Assembly (NCBI RefSeq): GCF_022539665.2
Contig: NC_081334.1
Location: 4,154,001-4,218,000, forward strand
Direction: 5' to 3'
Source of the DNA: Daphnia carinata
Taxonomy: Eukaryota; Arthropoda; Branchiopoda; Diplostraca; Daphniidae
Length of the DNA: 64,000 nt
The notes under the pieces were generated by a model that was not told the DNA's origin, made no database searches, and was given only the letters and a program-made list of their open reading frames with translations. Made by a program: the position numbers and the translations under genes. The stretch's first letter is position 1. Every line of letters begins with the position of its first letter. This document shows positions 26,659 to 35,773 of this stretch, in pieces.

Positions 26659-27017
26659 CGGAATTTGTATCCTGAAAAAATAAAGAAAATGAATGGAATC
26701 CTTAAGTAAATCCTTGTCAAATTTTACAATGTAAATAAAACGACATGAAATAGAAGTCATAAACTAGTAGCGTAATAGCATAGGTTTTACCCAGTCTAGT
26801 GTTCTATTTACCAAGATAATAGCATAAAACCACTGACGTACACAGTTTCCATAGGTTGTAGTGGAGGTCAAATAAATAAAAGTGAAGCAACGAGTATGAT
26901 AATGGGCTTAAATGACAGGGACGCGATAATGTTGTCGTGGAGGGCAAAACAAATGCCAACTTTTTTCGAAAAAGAAAACCGATTGTACTGTTAAGGGCGC
27001 TTCGTTACAGCAGCACA
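26659..27017. other. Spacer between protease homologs 3 and 4
   Basis: 3'UTR with AATAAA on the left, promoter of the next gene on the right. Nothing else recognised. Confidence 0.6.
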
Positions 27018-28205
27018 ATGAAAATTAACGTTGTGAAAGCGATCATCTTCATTGGATGCCTTTTCGTATCAGCCTTGGGTAATTTCCATCATCGTCATTT
27101 ATCTTAAAAAATCTCTACTAATCCTCGTTTTATTTCGTTTCGCCTTACATTTCCCCCCTCGAATGTCCACGCACAAATCGCATAGCTATTTCTCAAGGCG
27201 ACGACGCATTGGCAGGGGAATTTCCCTACGTTGTTTCTGTTACGTACAACGACGAGCACATTTGCGGCGGATTCATCTACAGTAACTATTTCGTTCTAAC
27301 AGCAGCCTCCTGCCTTATGGGGTACAACCTAAACTTGAATAAAATTATTTAACTCTTTTCTACAAAGGCTTCAAATTGCTATATCCTGGTACCCAAAAGT
27401 TGGCTACAGATAACGCTATATAAAGCTATAAATCGTGACGTAAAACTGAGAAAAATGCTGTTAGCTAACAAATATCTTCTTTTCTTAAAGGAGATCGCCA
27501 TGGAACACTGCCGTGGTTATTGCCCAGTTGTCGCTAGTTCAACCGGATGTGGATGAACTCCGCATTCAAGCTCTTTCCTTCTACATCTACCCAGAGTATG
27601 AAGAAGTTTACCATACCAACGACCTAGCGCTCATCAAGGTAAACCAGCCGATCCCTTACGGTCCTAACGTTTACTTTATCTATTACGATGAGGCCAACGA
27701 CACTGACACTTCAGCAACAGTGATGGGATGGGGAGCGACTCAGGTATAAACATTTAAACAAATAAAAGCATTGCTAATCCTCTGAAGTTCATCGGAGATT
27801 TAAAACAAATAAAAAGGATGGAGGAGGTCCTTCAGCAAAGTTACGTAAAGCAGTTGTAACCCTTCCGGCCGATTGCCAGTCTTACGGAATTGACGAATTT
27901 GTGATAAACACGATGATCTGCGCTGGTATCAATGGTAAATCTCCTACAGCGTACAGCTTTCGAGTATCAATTAAACTAATCAACATATTACAGACATTGA
28001 CAACGCAAGTCCTTGCAATTATGATCAAGGATCGCCATTAGTTCAAGGCGATTACGCGATTGGTATCGTGTCAAAAAATCGCGGATGCAGCGGAAACTTC
28101 GCCCCCACTATTTACACGCGATTGTCTAGCTTCTACCCTTGGATAGGAAATACTGCCGGCAAACAACCCGTTCCCACTACTCTAAGCACAAATCGTTACA
28201 CGTAA
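27018..28205 (+). CDS. Secreted serine-protease homolog 4, catalytically dead, no activation site
   Basis: Exons: 27018-27078, 27186-27321, 27491-27743, 27817-27934, 27994-28205; phases agree, 259 aa. The signal peptide is MKINVVKAIIFIGCLFVSA. Mature sequence starts AISQGDDALAGEFPYVVSV and has no Arg-Ile/Val cleavage site, so zymogen processing is not expected. His57 is Ser (TAASC), Asp102 is kept (TNDLALIK), Ser195 is Gln and Gly193 is Tyr (CNYDQGSPLV). The intron that follows the Asp exon in most paralogs is absent: the exon reads on through LIKVNQPIPYG to GWGATQ. Cysteines of the fold are kept. The last residues (LSTNRYT) extend beyond the usual end. Confidence 0.9.
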
Positions 28206-28575
28206 TTTAACTTAATTTGCACACACCCATGTTCGCTAAAAGACCCTATATTATTGCTGGGAGTCTCATTAAAAAAAAAACACCCACAAATCATGATCTT
28301 ATATTCTTCGTTTCTCATTTGGTCGCAATAAAAACAGTTTCCTGTCCATTGCCGTTTCAAATTCTAGATCGTTCAAAATCCAGTCTTATCTGGCGGCAAT
28401 CAAAATCAACGACATTCCCTATCGTTTCACCATCCTGCTCTTCAAAACTTATCTCGTTTCTAACATCACAATGGCTTTTGACAATATTTGCTCAGACTGT
28501 TTACTACCTATTAGGACGTAATGTGGTAAAAACTGTTTTTCTCATAGTCTATCGCACATCCAATCGACAGGCAGG
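28206..28575. other. Spacer between protease homologs 4 and 5
   Basis: Intergenic sequence with the 3'UTR of the left gene and the promoter of the right one. A short plus-strand ORF spans most of it but has no motif or homology that I recognise. Confidence 0.5.
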
Positions 28576-29702
28576 ATGAAGTACGTTACGTTCCTCCTCG
28601 TTTCCGTCATCGTTTCCATCGTGACAGGTACGTTGGGTTTTTCCCAGAACACAAACATGTAAACCGACATTGTCTCACCAATCACACGAAACAGGAGTTC
28701 CCGATAATAGCGAACGCGTTACGAATGGCGTTCAAGCGGCAGCCGGAGATTTCCCTTACATCGTTTCAGTCACTGTTGGAGGAGGACACATTTGCGGGGG
28801 ATTCATCTATAACGAATATTGGATTGTAACATCCGCTGCTTGCGTATACAAGTAAAAATCTGATTAACTAAAGGGGATTTTTTTTTCTAAAAATATGTCA
28901 ACGGCGTTGCAATTTTACGTTGCAGCTATTTACCGAGCGAATTACGCATAACATTGGCGCAATTATCTCTGATTGCCGACGACCCTGAAGAGAAAGTTCT
29001 TGCCATATATCGAATTGTTTTGTTTGACGGCTACGATTACACTTCCGGATTGCACGACATTGCACTGTTGCAGGTATACAACGAAAAAAACTCTAAGGAG
29101 CCACTTACTACTTTTTGATTCACTCTCGTTGTAGACTGCTACACCCATCGAGTTCAGCAGCAACATCAATTTCATTCCTTACGATGAGGCGCGAGAATCT
29201 CCAACCGAAAAAGGCATTTTCGCCGGATGGGGAGCTACTTATGTAATTGAGAACAATCAAAATTTTGTTTTATTCAAATAGAAATTATAACGAACAATAC
29301 TTATTCAGGAGGGAGGTCTAGGCACGTCTAGGCTGCGTTCAATCGAAGTTACATTCGGATCCGATTGTAAAGCTTATGGTGAAGATCAGTACTATCCGAA
29401 TTACATGCTGTGCGCTGGAGGCTGTAAGTATGCGTAGAATTGAAAAATTTAATTTATTATTAAAAATATTACTAATCATACGTGTCATATACTCACTAGC
29501 TGCAGTAGATCCTGGAAACCCCTGCTCCTTTGATGAAGGTTCACCATTGGTACAAGAAATTAATGGGGTACGTTATGCTGTCGGTATCATGTCAAAGAAC
29601 AAGGGATGCGGAGCCACTGCCGAACCAACCATCTACACTCGAACTATGCCATATTATCCATGGTTCGTCAAAGTAGCCGGAGATCAACCTACGCCCGTCT
29701 GA
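28576..29702 (+). CDS. Secreted serine-protease homolog 5, catalytically dead (His to Ala)
   Basis: Exons: 28576-28627, 28695-28851, 28926-29073, 29135-29242, 29309-29423, 29500-29702; phases agree, 260 aa. The signal peptide is MKYVTFLLVSVIVSIVT. The activation-like site is ERVTNG. His57 is Ala (TSAAC), unlike the Ser of most paralogs. Asp102 is kept (LHDIALLQ). Ser195 is Glu and Gly193 is Phe (CSFDEGSPLV). The cleft positions 215-216 are Lys-Asn (MSKNKGC). The C-terminal helix region IYTRTMPYYPWF is typical of the fold. AATAAA lies at about 29769. The six-exon structure is the same as in homologs 6 and 7. Confidence 0.9.
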
Positions 29703-30367
29703 AAAGAAATGAAAACATTTACTTTTGCATAAACGTTTTGGAATACCTATGTTATGTACAAAAGATCAATAAAATTACCGGATTCATTCCGAAATACAAG
29801 TTGCGTTTAACAGACAGCTGACGAAAGGCTTCGCCGATATGCTATCCATGCGAAACACGCAAATATTGGATAACTCTTTTTGACTTTTGTACTGCCTAGT
29901 CTTATTAATCTTTGCACGCCGTATGAAAGATGTCACGGACCTAAAGACCCGAAGGCATTTCATCAGCGACAGACGAATCACGCGCTTTCACGTCTTTGAT
30001 GTACCCGGACGATAACATGGTCATAATTCACTCAAAGTGAGACAATGTAAGCTTTCGTGTTACGCTGCATTAAAATGGACAAAATGTTTCGTTTTCAATC
30101 CATTGGAAAACTTCCCCTTCGTTTCGACACTAAGGAATTTGACATTTAAGCCATTATCAATGGCTAGGGATGAAATGGTTTAAATCCAGGTCACATCACA
30201 ACTGTAGGCTATTATCAGTTGTTTACTTCAAGTGGTGCTATCACCAATCAAATTTTTAGATTTTACATCCTGGACCCTCCTGAAATCTACACATCTAGAA
30301 AAACTCAAAAGGAAAACAAAAAAACTTTAGAGACGTTGGCAAGTTGAACAGAAAACAAAATACCACC
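29703..30367. other. Spacer between protease homologs 5 and 6
   Basis: Contains the 3'UTR of homolog 5 with AATAAA near 29769 and the promoter of homolog 6, including the shared block described at 30183-30223. No other gene is visible. Confidence 0.55.
30183..30223 (+). promoter_or_regulatory. Shared promoter block upstream of protease homolog 6
   Basis: AATCCAGGTCACATC (30183-30197) contains AGGTCA, the half-site bound by many nuclear receptors. It is followed by TTATCAGTTGTT (30212-30223), which contains TCAGT, the arthropod initiator consensus, and a TTATCA GATA-type core. The same two blocks occur in the same order upstream of homolog 7. Function is inferred from conservation only. Confidence 0.45.
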
Positions 30368-31495
30368 ATGAAGCTTACAGCGCTTTTGGCTACTCTCTTC
30401 TTCGCCTTGACGGCAGGTATTTACTGAACTATGTTACTAAGGTAGTTTGCAAATTTTAAACTAACTTTAAAAATCAGGAGCGCCAAATGAAGATCGCATC
30501 TATGGTGGAGCTCAAGCTACCGCTGCCGTTCCTTATTTGGCTTCAATCGTCGCGAACCAGCAACACATTTGCGGAGGATGGATATATGAGAAAGACTGGA
30601 TAGTTACGGCTGCCAACTGCGTTTATAAGTAAATAAAACTTTACTCATTATAACAAATTATATTTGATACGGCAAGTTGTTTATAAAACTAACTTTACTG
30701 GTTAAAATGAATAGTTATTTACCAAGTGAGCTCTCGGTCATCGTCGGTCAATATTCGTTGATTCAACCTGATGTAGAGGAAGAAGTTATTAACGTTTTCA
30801 AGATTTACATATACAGCGGTTACAACAATGCTACTCTGCTACATGACATTGCTATGCTGCAGGTAAATGCGTTCAAATCGATAGGAAAACCCTTTTCACA
30901 TAATTTTTTTTTCGGTTCAATAGCTTGCAACCCCGATGACATTCGGTACCTACGTCAATTACTTACCCTACGAAGAGGCGGATGAAATGTCTGGTGCTAC
31001 TGGTACTTTTTCCGGATGGGGTGGCACTCTGGTAATACACCTTTTGAAACATAACAAAAAGTTAACTGTGAAAAGCCTTGTCTAAACAGGAAGGCAATTT
31101 ACCTTCAACTAAACTTCGTACAATGACCGTGGACTTCCCTGGTGACTGCTCTGGTTACACCCAGGATGAATACAGTCAAAATTACATGCTGTGCGCAGGA
31201 ACTGGTAAATGACTCTTAACTGCAAACCTCCATTGATTGATCTGATGTAACAAGTGATTGTAACCAAATTATGTTGTTGATAGCCGCTGCCACAAGCTCG
31301 CCTTGCCACTATGACGAAGGATCACCCTTGGTTCAAACTATCGGTGGCGTTGATTACGCTGTGGGTATCATGTCAAAGAATAAGGGTTGCGGGGCCGCTG
31401 TTCCATCAACAATCTACACCCGCCTTACCGCCTATTACGCTTGGTTCAATGAAATTGCTGGTCTCCAGCCCCCACCTGCAACCGGAAACAAATAG
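30368..31495 (+). CDS. Secreted serine-protease homolog 6, catalytically dead (His to Asn)
   Basis: Exons: 30368-30416, 30478-30628, 30715-30862, 30924-31031, 31090-31204, 31284-31495; phases agree, 260 aa. The signal peptide is MKLTALLATLFFALTA. The propeptide is only a few residues before EDRIYGG. His57 is Asn (TAANC), Asp102 is kept (LHDIAMLQ), Ser195 is Glu and Gly193 is Tyr (CHYDEGSPLV). It shares CGGWIY, in place of CGGFIY, with homolog 7 and has the same splice pattern and promoter block, so the two are recent duplicates. The cleft positions 215-216 are Lys-Asn. The last residues are PPPATGNK. Confidence 0.91.
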
Positions 31496-32202
31496 TTAAC
31501 TGATTTTCAGCTTTCTTTTGTTGACAAAAAAATGTTCAATATTCATTTTAAACCTAGAAAATACATCAAATAAATTAAAATCATGATAACAGTCACGCAT
31601 GCTCATAGTTAATCCATGTAAAGAAATATTGTAGGCAAAATCTTTTAAAAGCTTAAGGGGGAAAAAAAAACACGTCAAAGCTTACCTTATCTAGCATCGA
31701 CCCGGAACAGCAATGATGAAAGAACACCATTTGTTAATTCATGGCATGGGTTTTACTGGTGTTATCCTACAACTTTATATCACCGAAATCTTTTAAATTC
31801 TTTAACTTTTTTCAAGGTAGGATACGCGATAAATCTATAATAAAAAAGTTAAAACCATGTAGAATTAGAACACATTAGGACACACAACCAACAAATTAGA
31901 AAACACTGAAAAATAGAATTCGAAAATTTAATCACCGATGAAGAAGGCTAATGTTTCCAAAGACACCAAAACGTTTTTTGTAATAGTGGGAAAGAACGTG
32001 GTTAATCTATTGGCTAAGAACGGTACTTAATCCACTAGCTTATACGTTGTCAAATCCAGGTCACGTCGGCTGACTTATCAGTTGTTGGCTTCCAGTTGAT
32101 AATATTGGCATTTGAATCTCGTATCAAGATGTCAAGGAATCATGCTATCGTTAGAAACCCACCGACAAACCCAAATACGCTTACAGAAAGTTCAAGATCG
32201 CC
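31496..32202. other. Spacer between protease homologs 6 and 7
   Basis: 3'UTR of homolog 6 and promoter of homolog 7, with the shared block at 32052-32086. No additional coding feature. Confidence 0.55.
32052..32086 (+). promoter_or_regulatory. Shared promoter block upstream of protease homolog 7
   Basis: AAATCCAGGTCACGTC (32052-32067) and TTATCAGTTGTT (32075-32086) repeat the blocks found upstream of homolog 6. The gap between them is about 7 bp shorter here. The initiator-like TCAGT is about 120 bp upstream of the ATG, against about 150 bp in homolog 6. Confidence 0.45.
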
Positions 32203-33323
32203 ATGAAGCTTACAACATTATTAACTGCTCTCGTATTTGTCGCCGTAGCTAAAGGTCTGCATTGAATTACATAAACCTTAAATTTGTAGCAAAAATTTAC
32301 TATTGTTCTTTGGTTTAATTTAAAAATTAGGAGCGCCGAGTGAGGATCGGATTTACGGTGGCGCAACAGTCACTACCGCGATACCTTACTTAGTTTCAAT
32401 CACCATAGACGAACAGCACGTTTGTGGTGGATGGATTTATAGCCCCGATTGGGTAGTTACAGCAGCTTCCTGTGTCTATGGGTAATTTGGACGATTCCCG
32501 TACCCCAAAACCCCAAATATCTGTACGCATCCTGTCTGTTTTTTTTATACAGGATCCTACCTAGCCAGCTAAAAGTAGTAGTTGGCCAGGTGTCACTAAT
32601 CCAACCTGACATTGACGAAGTATGGATTTCAGTTTTCAGGACCCATATTTTCGAGGGTTATGACAATGCAACCCAGTTGCACGATATCGCAATGCTACAG
32701 GTAAACGAATGATAATAAGACGGAAATGGCGTACTTACATTTTCACACGACAGATGGCTACTTCTATTCCCTTTGTCCCGGCGGCCAACATTTTGTACGA
32801 AGAGCCAGAAGTAGGAATTCCGGCTGAATTTGCGGGATGGGGTGGAACTTTCGTAAGTCTCTTGAGATAAACAGATAACAAATTACTATATGCTTGTAAA
32901 CAAAAGTAATCACAAGTCATGTGTTGCTGATTAGGAGGGTGGCCTACCATCTACAAAACTACGTAAAATAGCAACTGTAACCGTACCTGGTGACTGTTCC
33001 TCCTATACTGCATTAGAATTTGCTCCCAACTATATGTTATGCGCCGGTTCGAGTAAGTCTTATATAGCTTAAACTCACCATCCATTTTAATGATAGTAAA
33101 CAATTATTCTATCCGTTGCTAAATAGCCACAGACACGAGTTCTCCGTGCCATTATGATGAAGGATCGCCTTTGGTGCAAACGTTTGGTGGCACAACGTAT
33201 GCGGTGGGCATCATGTCGAAGAACAAAGGTTGTGGGCTTGGTGCACAACCTACACTCTACACACGACTTGCTTCATATTATTCCTGGCTGTACAGAATTG
33301 GTGGTGCCCAACCAACACCTTAA
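32203..33323 (+). CDS. Secreted serine-protease homolog 7, catalytically dead
   Basis: Exons: 32203-32254, 32331-32481, 32553-32700, 32754-32852, 32935-33052, 33127-33323; phases agree, 254 aa. The signal peptide is MKLTTLLTALVFVAVA. The activation-like site is EDRIYGG. His57 is Ser (TAASC), Asp102 is kept (LHDIAMLQ), Ser195 is Glu and Gly193 is Tyr (CHYDEGSPLV). The cleft positions 215-216 are Lys-Asn (MSKNKGC). The fourth exon is a few codons shorter than in homologs 5 and 6, removing part of the loop before GWG. It is the last gene of the array and converges on the xylose isomerase gene, with 417 bp between the two stop codons. Confidence 0.91.
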
Positions 33324-33740
33324 ATGGCATCAATATCCTGCATAATAAAAATTAACTGTTATTGTAGTAATTCCATGACATAAGAGATTTTTTTTTTAAA
33401 TACACCTTTTTTCCCCTTCTTTGTTGGTCAGACAAGATCTTTCATGAAACTTTCAACTAAACTAAATTAAAATGCGTACAAAAATTAAAATGCAACTGTG
33501 TAAATTAAACCACTGAAACAATATCCAAGAAATTCTATGCAGCAAGTTACTGATTAAACATACTGTGTAAACACAGGCTACCAAACGATGGAAGTTAAAA
33601 AAAAATTGTCAAGTAACCATGTTCCATTACCTAATTACATTCACTGAACCAAACTACGTTACTTAACGCCAATCGTCTAATATTCAAATAACCCTTTAAC
33701 CCCCGATGCGAAAACAGCCGGGGTTGAAGTTATTAAAGCT
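33324..33740. other. Convergent intergenic spacer (protease homolog 7 / xylose isomerase)
   Basis: Holds the two facing 3'UTRs. AATAAA-like ATAATAAAAA lies near 33341 for the plus-strand gene. AT-rich, no ORF. Confidence 0.6.
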
Positions 33741-35773
33741 TTACAAATAACGATTGAAGATTGCCTCACAGTGCTCCTGTTGTCCTGAGATCACTTCCGG
33801 TTCTCCGTGTTGGTGTATATACTCCTCGCATTCCTGCAAATCCGACTGTCCTGTAGCTATTTTCAGGCCAAGGCCAGATTCAAAAGAGATATAACGTGCC
33901 TGAAACAAAAGAAAGAGCGGGATGAAATAATATTTTCAGCATTTCAAAGCCTCTCATCCACAATTAAAGATCGACAATTAATATTAATGATGACTTTAGT
34001 GTTCCTTGCAAATGCTAAGGTACCTTTAAGTGTTTGGACATGATACCGTCTTCAACAATCTTGGCAGCATTACGGAGTCCACGTGCAAACGAATCCATGG
34101 CGCCGATGTGTGCTATGAATAAATCCTTGGCATTTGTCGACTCCCGTCGCACTTTGGCATCGAAATTTAATCCACCGGGCTGTATACCATCCTACACACC
34201 GTTGAATACATACCAAGAAAATATAATCGTTTCTTTTCTGTTTTCTCTTTCTGTACTTAATTATGCTGAAGCACAGACACATACCTGTCGGATAACTTGG
34301 AGCATCACTGACGTACAAGCTCGGATATCCATTGGGAATTGATCCGTGTCCCAACCAAGATCCGGCGATCCTGTGTTGGCGTCGATTGATCCCAACATCT
34401 CTAAACTTCAAATGAAAAACATGATAATATTTTTGCTGCCTTTGTTTTGTTTGTTGTTTTTCCCCTCAGTACCAAAACGATAAACTTTTTGTTTAAATTA
34501 TTACGTGGAAGCCATGGCAATGTCATGCTCATATCCATGCCCAGCAAGAGTTGTGTGATTGGGTTCGATGTTCAGCTTGAAATCGTCCTGCAGATTGAAC
34601 TGGCGCAGAAATGATGTAACTGTCTGAGCGTCGTAATCGTACTGATGACGTGTTGGTTCCTTGGGTTTAGGTTCGATAAGCAACTGTCCTTCAAACTCAA
34701 TCTTTTTCTTATAAACTGCAAAAAACCAAAATAAGGAAATGTAACACTGCACATTATTCAAACCAAACCAAGCTATATTCAACTCACCCAGTGCCATACG
34801 TAGAAAATTGGCCATATTAGACATTTCAATATCCAAATCCGTATTAAGAAGGGAGCTGTTTGAAAGACAGTGGTATAGGGAACGTTTGTTTTAATTCTTG
34901 TCAAATTTAAATAATTACTTGTAACCTTCGCGGCCACCCCAAAAGACAAAATTCTTGGCTCCCAACTTGCGGCCTATCTCCAAGCCTTTCTTGACCTGGG
35001 CTGCGGCATAGGCAACAACGTGTGCATCAGGGTTGGTAGCTGCTCCATTAGCATAACTATTGGCAGGAATAAAAATCAAGAATTCTTTTCGATTATTAAA
35101 AAACAATAATAATAATCGGCACATACCGCGGATGAGCAAAGAGGTTGCACGTGTTCCACAACAATTGAATTCCAGTCTGGCGTTGTAAATCCAAGGCTAA
35201 ATCAGTCATGTCGTCAAGGTTATGATTCGTCTCCTCCAAAGTCGCGGCCTCTGGTGATATATCGCGATCGTGGAATGTCCAATACTTGACACCTTGATTT
35301 GTCAACCAAATGTGGATTAATAGATTGAATTGCAGTTGGAAAGAAGAGTTAAACATGCCTAGTTTTGTGAAAAATTCGAAGCCTGCTTCAAGCCGGCGTT
35401 TGTAGTTCTCCATGGTTTCAGTTCCGTCATCCCAACTTCGCTTTATTGTGGCTAGACCAAACGGATCAGCTCCTTTTTGTGAAAAAAAAAGGATCTCCAT
35501 CCAACTTTTCTGGAAAAGAATATTGATTCAATTACCGGTTCCTCGGAAAGAATGCCAGAAGCAAACGGAGAATCGTAGCCACTCTTCCATAGAACGTCCC
35601 AGGATAACTTCTGTCGCGTTGTAAAATTTAAAGCAGAGCGTGTCATCGACTTTAGCGTCCGGATTGAAAATTATGCGTGGTACATCTATTAGAGAAGGAA
35701 AAACAAATTCCTTGTTTGCAATTCTAATATTTTTAAATAAGAATAAACTACCTTGAAAGTATTGGCCAATCAT
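33741..35773 (-). CDS. Xylose isomerase (animal type), 10 exons
   Basis: Interconverts D-xylose and D-xylulose in the bacterial-type pathway. Exons: 35752-35773, 35536-35685, 35359-35469, 35127-35292, 34919-35056, 34788-34855, 34505-34715, 34285-34405, 34024-34191, 33741-33899; phases agree, 437 aa, the normal family length. The active site is intact: base His in TFHDRDI, Trp in FWGGREGY, metal and Lys site EPKPKEP, metal ligands in SIDANTG and GWDTDQFP, and [13 protein letters not shown]. One motif reads NIEPNH where NIEANH is common. The third intron (35293-35358, 66 nt) uses GC-AG borders, is a multiple of three and has no stop. The start MIGQYF aligns with the family's usual EYF. Ten exons argue against bacterial contamination. 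The protein has no signal peptide, so it is probably cytosolic. Confidence 0.95.

Noticed and set aside
20701-33323. Array read as active trypsin or chymotrypsin digestive proteases
   Set aside because: The His57 and Ser195 positions are substituted in every intact copy, so active-enzyme labels from simple homology would be wrong.
35293-35358. Continuous exon through the open 66-nt segment in xylose isomerase
   Set aside because: The 22 extra residues would split the conserved [11 protein letters not shown] region; a GC-AG intron restores family spacing.
33741-35773. Xylose isomerase as bacterial contamination
   Set aside because: Nine introns with consistent phase, surrounded by animal genes, rule this out.
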